Assembly: GCA_013349435.1 (NCBI GenBank)
Contig: DUZQ01000003.1
Span: 1-64,000 of the forward strand
Direction of reading: 5' to 3'
DNA: 64,000 nt
DNA from: Planctomycetota bacterium
Lineage (GTDB): Bacteria; Planctomycetota; Phycisphaerae; Sedimentisphaerales; Anaerohalosphaeraceae
The notes beneath the pieces are model-generated. The model was not told where the DNA came from. It did no database searches and worked only from the letters and a program-made list of their open reading frames with translations. The translations under genes and the position numbers were made by a program. This document shows positions 23,214 through 32,142 of the stretch, one piece after another (position 1 is the stretch's first letter; every line of letters starts with the position of its first letter).

Positions 23214-24545
23214 ATGAAATTGAGCGGCTTTCTTATGAGAAGTACAATTGTTGCTGCACTGGGCGGCTTTCTTTTTGGCTTCGATACGGCCGTGATATCC
23301 GGAACCACCGGCTGGCTCAGGCAAATCTTCGGGCTAAGCGACGTAAGCCTCGGTTTCACCGTGGCGACTGCATTGATTGGCACCATTGTTGGCTCGATAG
23401 CCATCGGCCGGCCCAGCGATATTTTAGGCCGAAGGAGGGCGCTTTATATTTTGGCGGCCCTTTATTTCGTTTCTGCCATCGGCTGTGCATTTTCATGGAA
23501 CTGGGTTTCACTTCTGATATTTCGTTTCATCGGCGGACTCGGTGTCGGGGGCGCATCGGTGGTCTCTCCTATGTACACCGCTGAGATTTCACCTGCTCGT
23601 TTCCGGGGACGGCTGGTCGCTTTTGTGCAGTTCAATGTCATTTTCGGAATATTGATGGCTTACGTCTCAAACTATATCGTCTCTCTGTTCGACCTTGGGG
23701 TGGTCGAATGGCGCTGGATGTTCGGAATCGAGGCATTTCCCGCGGCTGCGTTTTTTGCTTTGCTCTGCATCAATCCCGAAAGCCCCAGATGGCTGGTCGC
23801 CAGAGGCAGGATAGATGAAGCCTCGGAAATTTTGGACAAAGTCGGGACCGATACTGGTAGCGTTGAAGAAGAAATCAAAGAAATTCAAACTTCTCTGGAC
23901 CTCGAACATCACAGCCTCAAGGAGCCTTTCTTTTGCAAAATGTATCTTAAACCCATTATGCTGGCGGTTATGATGGCGGCGTATAATCAACTGTCAGGGA
24001 TTAACGCCTTGCTATATTATGCCAAAGATATTTTTCTGATGGCCGGCTACGGTTCCAAATCGGCTTTATTCCAGTCGGCGGTGGTCGGATTCGTTATGCT
24101 TATCTTTACCATTCTTGCAATGGTGATTATCGACCATGTGGGCAGAAAAAAACTGATGTATATCGGTTCGGTCGGCTATATCCTCTCTCTTTTGGGTGTT
24201 ACTTATGCCTTTGTTACCGGCGGCGGCGTCCTGGTCCTTATCAGCCTGATGGTGTACCTTGCTGCGCATGGATTCGGGCAGGGGGCCGTGATATGGGTTT
24301 TTATCAGTGAGGTTTTTCCGAACCGTGTTCGTGCCCGCGGGCAGGCACTGGGCAGTTTCACGCACTGGTTTATGGCGGCGGTTATCTCGCAGACATTCCC
24401 ACCGTTGGTATCATGGCTGGGCGGATATGTTTTTCTCATCTACGCCGCCTTTATGGTTACCCAGTTGCTGTGGGCGATTTTTATTATGCCGGAAACAAAA
24501 AGAATCTCTCTGGAAAAAATACAAAAGGAACTCGGCATCGAGTAA
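23214..24545 (+). CDS. MFS sugar porter
   Basis: A 443-residue major facilitator protein with 12 predicted membrane segments and sugar-porter signatures: GGFLFGFDTAVISG at the N-terminus, a GRRRAL loop between segments 2 and 3, PESPRWL before the central loop, NQLSGINALLYY in segment 7 and PETK near the end. Sugar porters move hexoses or pentoses with protons or by facilitation. It is the only + strand gene inside the glycan locus and the only obvious importer, so fructose or fucose released outside is a likely cargo. Confidence 0.9.
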   Translation: MKLSGFLMRSTIVAALGGFLFGFDTAVISGTTGWLRQIFGLSDVSLGFTVATALIGTIVGSIAIGRPSDILGRRRALYILAALYFVSAIGCAFSWNWVSLLIFRFIGGLGVGGASVVSPMYTAEISPARFRGRLVAFVQFNVIFGILMAYVSNYIVSLFDLGVVEWRWMFGIEAFPAAAFFALLCINPESPRWLVARGRIDEASEILDKVGTDTGSVEEEIKEIQTSLDLEHHSLKEPFFCKMYLKPIMLAVMMAAYNQLSGINALLYYAKDIFLMAGYGSKSALFQSAVVGFVMLIFTILAMVIIDHVGRKKLMYIGSVGYILSLLGVTYAFVTGGGVLVLISLMVYLAAHGFGQGAVIWVFISEVFPNRVRARGQALGSFTHWFMAAVISQTFPPLVSWLGGYVFLIYAAFMVTQLLWAIFIMPETKRISLEKIQKELGIE

Positions 24546-24607
24546 AATCTTTGAATCGCCGCCCTGTATATAATACATAATTGTCGTTCTAAACGTAAAT
24601 GAACAAA

Positions 24608-27208
24608 TTACCTTTGCCCGCGAGCAGCTTCTTTTCGGATAGCCTTGCGGGAGTTCGCCTCGACCCGGCGGTATTTTTCCACATGGGCCAGTCGCTGCCG
24701 GTCTTTTTCCCACGGGACAAAACCCGGCATGTCCGCCCGTGGGCGTTCCTTCATCCGCTCCTGTCCTTTGCGAATAATTGCCAGTGCCTCGCGGTATTCG
24801 TTTGAATCCTTTGAGAGAGGCACAAGACATGGGCTAAGTTCGGGCCGGTCGAAACTAATGACGGGACCCTTGTAAAAAACGGCCTGGACCACTTCTTGGG
24901 GATAAAAACCTGTAAGCCGGGCAAGATGTTGCATCTCCTGTTCATTCAGGGGACATCGCCCGGGCGTATTGTACGGATAAGCACAGCAGGCTGTCGGGTA
25001 GTAAGGCCCGTTAATGTCGGCCCAGGTAATCATACGATTCATACTCTCGGCATTGAGCCTGACGTTCTTGTGTCTTGCACGGAGGATTTTGATTAAATGA
25101 CTGGCGCTTGAGCCCCAGCTTCTGGGCGGAAGGTGAGCGGCGGGACCTGCGCCTATGCCACCCACCAGTTTTCGGCTCCACAATTCCATGTAGGAAACAC
25201 AGAAGGAAGCATTTCTGTCACCCGCCAGTACGATTCTTTTAGCTCCTTTTTTGCCGAAGTCGTGACATCGAATACAGTATTTGTCGAGCACAGGTTGAAC
25301 TTCGTTCTGATAACTGAACGGTCGCGGCGGACCATACCACCGGCTCAGCCTGCTTGGCTCCCGCTTCAGGGCCAAAGTTGCATTTTGACCGGCTGAGTAA
25401 GGGCTTGCTATCAGGCGCGACTCATGGCACCCGATGCATGACAGTTTTTCTCCCGAATGGATCGAAGTACCGCTGCGCATGCTTTGAATCATCATATCGT
25501 TTTTATCCAGCAGTTGAAAATAGATGAATCTGTCGCAGGGTACGGCGAAGTATGCACTGCCATCGGCCTCAACGGGTACGGTTCCGAGGACCTGTTTGGG
25601 ATTGAAGTCCGTCCAGTTCACACCAGGGTCCTGACCACCCATACCCTCCCAACTGCCCGCATCTGAGAGACCACGCTTGCTCAGCACTTCGACAACACGA
25701 ATCTTCTTAACAAGGCCCGGTTTGACACCTTTCATATGAGTACCAATATAAACATTCTGGATATAGAAGATGCCCTCTCCATTGCCGTAGTCCCTCCGCG
25801 GCTGGATAACGGCCGGTCTGGGACTCGGAGCAAGAGGCATAGGGCAGTAGCAGCCTGACTCGTCGGCGTGCAGCTTTATCTCGTTGCCGAAAACATCCAC
25901 CAGGTAAATTGCGGTCTTGCCCATTCTCTCCGGTGCCCGAACACAAAGGAAATACTTTTCACTGAGGGGCCAGGGTGTGTTGTACCAGGGTTTAACGTTT
26001 CGGAGACTGTCATCATGTCTGTGCATCCGCATATTTGCATCGTCTTCCCAGAGCTGGCGCACCTGGGGCGACCACGAGCGCACACACATTCGAACCGTCC
26101 TACTCCTCTCGTTTTCCAGTGAATCTTTTTGTGGTTGTATAAAACGGTCTTTTACCTCGGCAGGCCATGTCCTTATAATAGACTCCGGCCCGTCAATCGC
26201 TATCCGTGGAGCAATTATGGCAAGCGCTCCGCCAAGCCTGCTATGGTGAGTACCGAGTATGCAAAGAAGGCGTCCGGTGGCTGGTATGGTTCGTGCATTC
26301 CAGGCTGCGGATGGATTGGTTGTATTATTGCCCCATATCAGGGCCGGGTTTGTTCCATCAGGATTGGTAACCCAGAAACAATGGCCGTCACTGAAATTCC
26401 GGTCAACATAGTCCCAGCGGCTGTAAAGAATCCGCCCGTCCGGCATCAATGATATTTGATTCTCGTGGGCCGTGCTTCGGGTGATTTGATGGATGTTGGC
26501 ACCATCCAAATCCATACGAAACAGATGCGGCACCATTTGTGTATCACAGGGCACGTACTTCAGGTCGCGGCAAGAAGTGAAAAGGATGCTGTCATCAGGA
26601 AGATAAACAGGGTCAACATCGCTGACATCCGAAGCATTTGTAATTTGCCTGACCTTCTTTTTTGGCGAGGCTGAATCGATTTCATATATGTTAAAATACT
26701 CGTTTTGATTGCGACTCATCGAAAAGAGAATCCGGTTTCCATCGAAATGGACACAGGGATTTCGAATGATTCCCTCGGCGGTTTCTACGATTGTTTCAGT
26801 GGTTCCTGTGGCCGGGTCGAGGACTTTCAAAGCCGCTCCTGGTTTTTCGAAGGCATCTTGTTGCTCCAGCGGCATCCAGCGCTCAAGGTAATGATGGGTT
26901 CCGTCTCTGTCGGCGGCGCGGGCAACATAGAGCAGCGGTTGTCCGCTGACCAAAGGATTGGCCACCAGGGCCTGGCGTTGCAGGCCGGCAAATCCTTCTT
27001 CATCTACCGATTCAAGTTTTTCCAGATATACCCGGCCGTTGGGATACTGCTGGCCGAAGGTCTGAATCAAGTCTTCAACGGCAAGCCGCAACGATTCGAC
27101 CTTGCTGCTGAATTCTTCGCCGGACGAATATCGCCTGCCGTCATCCGCTGCCGCCGTCAGCGTGCCTGCGGAATACGCAATCATTATCAAAATGGTTGTT
27201 ATTCGCAC
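24608..27208 (-). CDS. secreted beta-propeller/di-heme protein, hydrazine synthase alpha-like
   Basis: An 866-residue protein with a signal peptide (1-20), a PD40/TolB-like propeller (SPK repeats such as VHFDGNRILFS and SLMPDGRILYSRWD, about 150-480) and a C-terminal part with two c-type heme sites, CIGCH (591-595) and CIRCH (645-649). This arrangement is that of the hydrazine synthase alpha-subunit-like proteins, which are widespread in planctomycetes outside anammox bacteria. No HzsB/C genes are nearby, so hydrazine formation is not implied. It may transfer electrons in periplasmic sugar oxidation. Confidence 0.75.
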   Translation of the reverse strand: MRITTILIMIAYSAGTLTAAADDGRRYSSGEEFSSKVESLRLAVEDLIQTFGQQYPNGRVYLEKLESVDEEGFAGLQRQALVANPLVSGQPLLYVARAADRDGTHHYLERWMPLEQQDAFEKPGAALKVLDPATGTTETIVETAEGIIRNPCVHFDGNRILFSMSRNQNEYFNIYEIDSASPKKKVRQITNASDVSDVDPVYLPDDSILFTSCRDLKYVPCDTQMVPHLFRMDLDGANIHQITRSTAHENQISLMPDGRILYSRWDYVDRNFSDGHCFWVTNPDGTNPALIWGNNTTNPSAAWNARTIPATGRLLCILGTHHSRLGGALAIIAPRIAIDGPESIIRTWPAEVKDRFIQPQKDSLENERSRTVRMCVRSWSPQVRQLWEDDANMRMHRHDDSLRNVKPWYNTPWPLSEKYFLCVRAPERMGKTAIYLVDVFGNEIKLHADESGCYCPMPLAPSPRPAVIQPRRDYGNGEGIFYIQNVYIGTHMKGVKPGLVKKIRVVEVLSKRGLSDAGSWEGMGGQDPGVNWTDFNPKQVLGTVPVEADGSAYFAVPCDRFIYFQLLDKNDMMIQSMRSGTSIHSGEKLSCIGCHESRLIASPYSAGQNATLALKREPSRLSRWYGPPRPFSYQNEVQPVLDKYCIRCHDFGKKGAKRIVLAGDRNASFCVSYMELWSRKLVGGIGAGPAAHLPPRSWGSSASHLIKILRARHKNVRLNAESMNRMITWADINGPYYPTACCAYPYNTPGRCPLNEQEMQHLARLTGFYPQEVVQAVFYKGPVISFDRPELSPCLVPLSKDSNEYREALAIIRKGQERMKERPRADMPGFVPWEKDRQRLAHVEKYRRVEANSRKAIRKEAARGQR

Positions 27209-27282
27209 GATTTGCTAATTCCTTTCTCCAGTGTTTCGGTGGAACTTATTTGTTATTTAACGAGAGATTCTTCATCCGTCGT

Positions 27283-27312
27283 ATATCCCGATGCATAATA
27301 GCATCGGGATAT
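27283..27312. other. perfect hairpin, 12-bp arms
   Basis: ATATCCCGATGC and GCATCGGGATAT flank a 6-nt loop (ATAATA), between the GH29 stop and the di-heme protein start, with TCATTCTGAATCCGG-type intergenic sequence beside it. No T-run follows immediately; a processing or mRNA-stability hairpin, or a dispersed repeat, is as likely as a terminator. Confidence 0.45.
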
Positions 27313-27346
27313 GCCGGATTCAGAATGACAATTTTTAAGTTTTTTT

Positions 27347-28867
27347 CTACAGAGAGTATTGAATTTTGAATGTCCAGGCGTAATCGCACGGGAGCGGCTC
27401 AGGAATCTTTTCGATTACCACATCCTCACCTTCCTGGTGCCAGGGAAGGCTCTCGATACTTCCGAGCATTATGATTTCAGAATCCTTTACAGGCTTTACA
27501 CCGGGGATCACGTATGGAGCGTTTGGCTCGGCCAGCTCAATCGCATAAACAAAATTACCTTTCATAGTGAACCTTATTGACCCTGCTTCGGCAACGTCAA
27601 CCCCGCCGGCAACGAACGGGGCGGGTTTTGAGGCGTACAGGGCCTCTTTGTTGACAGCCATCCACTGGCCCATCTTTTTCAAGGTCTCGACCTGGGACGG
27701 GGGCAGGGTGCCGTCAGCCAATGGCGCCAGACTCAGCAAGGTGATACCGTTCATGCTCTTGCGGTCCACTATTTCGTCAATTATTTCATTGACGGGTCTG
27801 CTGACTGCATCTATTGAGTAAGCCCAGGAATGATTGGTCCCGAGAGATATATCTGTCTGCCATACATCCGGCTGGGCCTCGTCTAACTGGTCGGCCTCAA
27901 TATCCAGTACCGAGCAGGATAGGGGAAGGTCATCCGATTTACGGGTAACCACAACCTCCTTGCCCAGCTTTTCGGCCGTGTTGAAGTAATGCGCAAGGAC
28001 AGACTTGACATATTTTTCACCGATATTACCTTTGTCACTAAAACCGTGTTCAAACCATATTTGTTCCGGAAGGTACTTGTCAATCACCTCAATACATTTG
28101 TCGTGCCATTCCTTCTGGAAACTCTCAGAGAATGGCTCCTGCTGCCACATGCCGCCCTTAAAATCACGTTCCGGTCCGTAAAGACCCGCGTACTTCGGAT
28201 TGTTGACATCTACACCATCTGGGCATATTATCCTTCCCGGATTAAAAAAGTCCCATTGAGCAAATCCATGAAATGATGCGAATGTTTTCATATCATATTT
28301 TCTGACCGCCTCGAGCATCTCTCCAACGACGTCGCGATGCGGTCCCATGTCCATTGAATTGTACTCGGCAATCCCGCTGTCCCACATTGCAAAGCCGTCG
28401 TGGTGGATCGCTACAGGACCTGCGAAATCGGCACCCGATTGTTTGAACAGTGCAGCCCATTCATCCGGATTCCATTTTTCAGCCTTAAACATCGGAATAA
28501 ATTCCCTGTATCCGAATTCAGTACCCGGCTGGCCATATACCTGCTTGACGTAATCATACGTGTTCTTATATTTAGTCTTGTCAACGTGAGCCCACGCTTC
28601 CGATTTACCACCATCCGGCTGGTACATATTACGGCCGCCCCAGCATCCGAAAGCAGGCACTGAATAGACTCCCCAGTGGAAATATATTCCCAAGACAGCA
28701 TCAGAGTACCACTTGGGGGTCTGGTGCCGACCTAAAGATTCCCATGTGGGTTCGTAAGAAACATTTCCATCGTCAGCATCATTTTGAATTTTACTATTAC
28801 AACAGCCAATTAATGCTACGATAAGCAAAACACCGATTAAATAAGAAAATACGCTTGTTGTTTTCAT
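27347..28867 (-). CDS. GH29 alpha-L-fucosidase-like lipoprotein, Glu at nucleophile position
   Basis: A 506-residue protein with a lipobox (ALIGC, Cys22), so probably membrane-anchored. The GH29 barrel is clear: LGIYFHWGVYSVP, AGPVAIHHDGFAMWDS, GPHRDVVGEM. The nucleophile motif, normally WFD, is WFE here (Glu273 in EQIWFEHGF). A C-terminal beta domain follows (about 395-506). GGGGG upstream of the ATG at 28867 supports the start. Closest relative in the window is the GH29 half of the fusion at 32143, which keeps WFD. Confidence 0.85.
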   Translation of the reverse strand: MKTTSVFSYLIGVLLIVALIGCCNSKIQNDADDGNVSYEPTWESLGRHQTPKWYSDAVLGIYFHWGVYSVPAFGCWGGRNMYQPDGGKSEAWAHVDKTKYKNTYDYVKQVYGQPGTEFGYREFIPMFKAEKWNPDEWAALFKQSGADFAGPVAIHHDGFAMWDSGIAEYNSMDMGPHRDVVGEMLEAVRKYDMKTFASFHGFAQWDFFNPGRIICPDGVDVNNPKYAGLYGPERDFKGGMWQQEPFSESFQKEWHDKCIEVIDKYLPEQIWFEHGFSDKGNIGEKYVKSVLAHYFNTAEKLGKEVVVTRKSDDLPLSCSVLDIEADQLDEAQPDVWQTDISLGTNHSWAYSIDAVSRPVNEIIDEIVDRKSMNGITLLSLAPLADGTLPPSQVETLKKMGQWMAVNKEALYASKPAPFVAGGVDVAEAGSIRFTMKGNFVYAIELAEPNAPYVIPGVKPVKDSEIIMLGSIESLPWHQEGEDVVIEKIPEPLPCDYAWTFKIQYSL

Positions 28868-28917
28868 AGTTTATACCCCCTTTATGGACAGTTTAAGAGT
28901 TACCCTTTAATCTGCAC

Positions 28918-28934
28918 CACGGCGATACGCCGTG
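28918..28934. other. intercistronic hairpin
   Basis: CACGGCG-ATA-CGCCGTG forms a perfect 7-bp stem between the aldo/keto reductase stop and the GH29 start. It has no T-run and may serve mRNA processing. Confidence 0.35.
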
Positions 28935-28996
28935 CGCCTGCAAAAAACTATGTATCCCCCAACTAAGACCTGAGGGAAGTTCCCTTTTACAAAAGC

Positions 28997-29986
28997 TTAC
29001 ATCGGGAAAAGCGGTTCCAATCTGGCTGCGAGGTGTTTTAGTTTCTTAGTCCCTTCATCTGTAATCGGTTGTAAATCAGGCCCTAACTTCAAGGCCATCT
29101 TATACAGATTCTCGTCGCCCGGCGGTATTGCCGCCGTCACACCCTTCTGCGACAACGTCCAACTCAACGCATCCTTCGCTAAGGGCAGGTCCACAATTGG
29201 TTCATACTCGCACTTTGGATAATACTCATGAGTTGATTCCAGAACCGGCAGGCGTTCTCTGATCATGGACTTTATTGCAAGAATTCCCATTCCGCGCCTG
29301 TTAGCTTCCGCCAGGACTCTCTCTGAAAGCTTACCGGTATAGTGGCAACAGAAATTTATTGGAAACATAATTGTGTCAAAATCGAACTGCTTCATTACTC
29401 CAAGTGCCACCTCGGTCGAATGCGCCGAGAACCCGATATGCTTTATCAGGCCCTGCTCTTTGGCCTTTACGAAAGCGTGCACGGCACCTTTCTTGGAAAA
29501 AGCCACTTCGACATCGTCGATAGGGTCATCAAGATTATGAAACTGATACAAGTCCAGATAGTCGGTTTTGAGATGCTTTAGAGACTGATGCAGCTCTTTC
29601 TCGGCTCCTTCACTGTAACGCCTGGCGGTCTTGCAAGCCAGAAATACATCCTTACGAAACGGCTCAAGTGCCGGGCCAAGCTTTATCTCGGAATCACCGT
29701 ATTCCGGCGAAACATCGACATAATTGACTCCTTTTTCGATACTCATTGCAACAATCTTATTCGCATCAGACTGCTTCTGGCCTGCCAGGACCATGCCGCC
29801 CAGACCCAGAATCGAAAGCTTCTGACCCGTTTTACCCAAAACGCGACGGGGCAAGAGTGCAGCTTTGGCATCTGAATCTGAACCGGGTTTCGCCGAAGAT
29901 TCTTCGGATAAATACAAGGCCCCGGCCCCGGCTGCTGATGCCCACAAAAAATCTCTTCTGTTAATGTTGTTTCTTTTCTTTCCCAT
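28997..29986 (-). CDS. Tat-exported aldo/keto reductase
   Basis: A 329-residue protein opening with a Tat signal (NRRDFLWASAAGAGALYL). The AKR barrel keeps the catalytic tetrad: Asp and Tyr in VDVSPEYGDSE, Lys in FLACKTARR, and His in YQFHNL. AKRs use NADPH, and Tat export would allow cofactor loading before secretion. Its place between fucosidase and LamG-family genes suggests a role in reducing or oxidising a sugar or uronate outside the cytoplasm. Substrate not predictable. Confidence 0.85.
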   Translation of the reverse strand: MGKKRNNINRRDFLWASAAGAGALYLSEESSAKPGSDSDAKAALLPRRVLGKTGQKLSILGLGGMVLAGQKQSDANKIVAMSIEKGVNYVDVSPEYGDSEIKLGPALEPFRKDVFLACKTARRYSEGAEKELHQSLKHLKTDYLDLYQFHNLDDPIDDVEVAFSKKGAVHAFVKAKEQGLIKHIGFSAHSTEVALGVMKQFDFDTIMFPINFCCHYTGKLSERVLAEANRRGMGILAIKSMIRERLPVLESTHEYYPKCEYEPIVDLPLAKDALSWTLSQKGVTAAIPPGDENLYKMALKLGPDLQPITDEGTKKLKHLAARLEPLFPM

Positions 29987-30050
29987 AATTCACGCTCCCA
30001 AGAAACCTGTCAAATAACATTTTCCGTTCAAACGACAAAAAAACATTATA

Positions 30051-32111
30051 CTAATCTGTTTTCGATATTTCAACCCCCACTGTTTCATCAGACTCGGCCT
30101 GAATCCAGATAATAAGGTCCGTTCCTTCAAGACTGTCGCGGTATCCGGCCCTGTAGCCGTCGGCCTTTTCGAGTTTCCTGCCGTTCATTTTCACCCCGAC
30201 CCGGCCCTGGCCCCAGCTTTTCACCACAAAGCAGGGGTTAATAACCGGCGACGCCTTGCTTGCTTTGAGCTTGAAGCCCAGCTTCGACACACCGCCGGGC
30301 CTCTTACAGACAAGCTGATATGCACGCTCTGTCGGGTCATAACCCTCATTTACAAAGTCCCCTTTGTTTTCACTAAGCTCCAGACCGGCAGGATACGACC
30401 AGGACCCGGCAAGCGGCACAAGCTCGCCTGCTGTCTTTTTCGTCAGGCCGTTGAGCAATATCTTTGTCATTGAGTTGTTTGTGACAGAATATGCATCCCA
30501 GTTGCCGTGCGATAAAGAGCAGTGAGAAGCCATGTCCGAATCCTGCGCATACCGTCCGTCACTCGGCTTCTGCGCTGTCGGCCAGTGGTTCCACCACGGG
30601 AATATACTCACGTCGCGCCGATGTTCATGTGAATAAATATCTATCACCGGATTGGACTGCGGCCTCATGATTGCAAAAGGTTTATACTCGGACCTGGTAT
30701 TAACCAGATGTATGTTCGCTCCTTTTGGCTCGGTAGCATACCCATCCTTTCCGGGGGCACCCTCGGCCCATGAGTACGTGTGTGTCTGACCGGTCATATT
30801 CGCCAGCTCAAGCGCTTCGGTGTGCAGCACCTGCTCGGGCCGCTGGCCCGGACTCATAACGATTATCGCCTCGTGCCACTGGTGAGGCTCCTTGAGACGT
30901 GAGCTGTGCAGTGTTATCTTCCGTACAGCGACCTGGTCGGGATAAATTGTATATACCTCGTCCGTCCAGTCGCCCCAGCCGGTAATATCATCAACGTATA
31001 TCATATTGTACCAGTTATCAACCAGGGCATAACGCCAGTGGACCACCACCCGAGCCGGATTGCTCTCGATTATCCTTGCGTGCGAATGTTCGCACCTTTT
31101 GTCACTCATCGGCTCATGGCATCCCTTGCCACTCCATGCCTCGTTAAATTCGTTGTCATACCATATCTCGTTCTCCGTCACCCAGTGGGGTATATAGCTC
31201 GTTCCGCGCCAGAAGACAAACTTACACGGCGACTTATCGAACCGCACCACGACATCCGCATGCTCACCGACCCGCCATATAGCGTCCCAGGCGTCATAAT
31301 ATTTCAGCGTTGTATATATAGCTCCGAACTTACCCGCCTTCATCGGCCCGGCAGGAAGCTTCCTTTGCGCGAGCGGGGGGCCGGCCGAAGGTTTATGATT
31401 TTCATAATATTTTCCCAGTTCTTCAGCCGATACAGCCCCGTCATAAATCCTCAAATCATCTATTATCCCGTCGAAAAAAGTATAAACATCGGCTGTACCG
31501 AACGGCCTTATCGCTCCATAGGGTTTTCTCTTCACGCTGGGCCGGCCGATAAGCATCTGGGTTCCCGAAGCCGGCTCGAACTTACCCTCGCACTTCTTCG
31601 CCGCTACCTCTTTACCGTTCAGGTAAAGCTTCAAACCCTCCCGGCTACTGTAAACCCCCGCAACATGAACCCATTTGCGCAGCGGTATCTTGGTTTCATC
31701 GACAGCCTCGCACCATTTTTCCCCTGTCTTGACCTTAAAACCGGCTCGGCCAAGCGCATCAATCCCCAGAAAATATCCCTTATCCGCAGCCTCGCTTTGG
31801 TCGGCTATCGGGCACCAGTTTGTAGGATACGCCCCCAGCGCTATCCATCCTGCGACACTAAAATCACCCGTTATCTTCGGCGCATCACCAGCCGTTCGCT
31901 CAACGTAGCTCGAATTTCCGTCAAGCTCAAGCCCCTTACCAACGGCTCCGTCAACGAGCCTGTAAAAAGAGCCGTGCACCTGGTCGGTTCCCCCGGCAAG
32001 TTCATCCAGAGAATCGAACGTCCAGCATTCAACCGCAAAGCTGACGGCTGAGATTAACAGAACTATGAGAACACTTACTAAAACAAAATTCTTCTTTTCC
32101 ATTTCAGTCAT
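30051..32111 (-). CDS. LamG domain fused to unrecognised secreted family, member 1
   Basis: A 686-residue protein with a signal peptide (hydrophobic VLVSVLIVLLISAVSFA), a LamG carbohydrate-binding-like domain (about 27-235: WVHVAGVYSSREGLKLYLNG, IDDLRIYDGAVSAEEL) and a 440-residue region of unknown family. That region shares an ordered set of motifs with the proteins at 38963 and 50038: GDWTDEVYTIYPD, HTEALELANMTG, NIHLVNTRSEYKPFAI, LAGSWSYPAGL, YDPTERAYQL, NPCFVVKSWGQG and YRAGYRDSLEGTDLIIWIQ. Conserved aromatic and acidic residues suggest a glycan-active enzyme or binding protein. An ATG three codons inside is an alternative start. Confidence 0.75.
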   Translation of the reverse strand: MTEMEKKNFVLVSVLIVLLISAVSFAVECWTFDSLDELAGGTDQVHGSFYRLVDGAVGKGLELDGNSSYVERTAGDAPKITGDFSVAGWIALGAYPTNWCPIADQSEAADKGYFLGIDALGRAGFKVKTGEKWCEAVDETKIPLRKWVHVAGVYSSREGLKLYLNGKEVAAKKCEGKFEPASGTQMLIGRPSVKRKPYGAIRPFGTADVYTFFDGIIDDLRIYDGAVSAEELGKYYENHKPSAGPPLAQRKLPAGPMKAGKFGAIYTTLKYYDAWDAIWRVGEHADVVVRFDKSPCKFVFWRGTSYIPHWVTENEIWYDNEFNEAWSGKGCHEPMSDKRCEHSHARIIESNPARVVVHWRYALVDNWYNMIYVDDITGWGDWTDEVYTIYPDQVAVRKITLHSSRLKEPHQWHEAIIVMSPGQRPEQVLHTEALELANMTGQTHTYSWAEGAPGKDGYATEPKGANIHLVNTRSEYKPFAIMRPQSNPVIDIYSHEHRRDVSIFPWWNHWPTAQKPSDGRYAQDSDMASHCSLSHGNWDAYSVTNNSMTKILLNGLTKKTAGELVPLAGSWSYPAGLELSENKGDFVNEGYDPTERAYQLVCKRPGGVSKLGFKLKASKASPVINPCFVVKSWGQGRVGVKMNGRKLEKADGYRAGYRDSLEGTDLIIWIQAESDETVGVEISKTD

Positions 32112-32142
32112 CCGTTATTCATTACAATTCTATTTAATTTTA

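Noticed and set aside
24608-27208. Anammox hydrazine synthase
   Set aside because: Only an alpha-subunit-like protein is present, with no beta/gamma subunits or hydrazine dehydrogenase. Such homologues are found in planctomycetes that are not anammox bacteria.
30906-32051. A 381-codon frame on the + strand opposite the LamG-family gene
   Set aside because: The minus-strand protein has a signal peptide, a LamG domain and paralogues in the locus. The + strand product has no motif and no ribosome-binding site.
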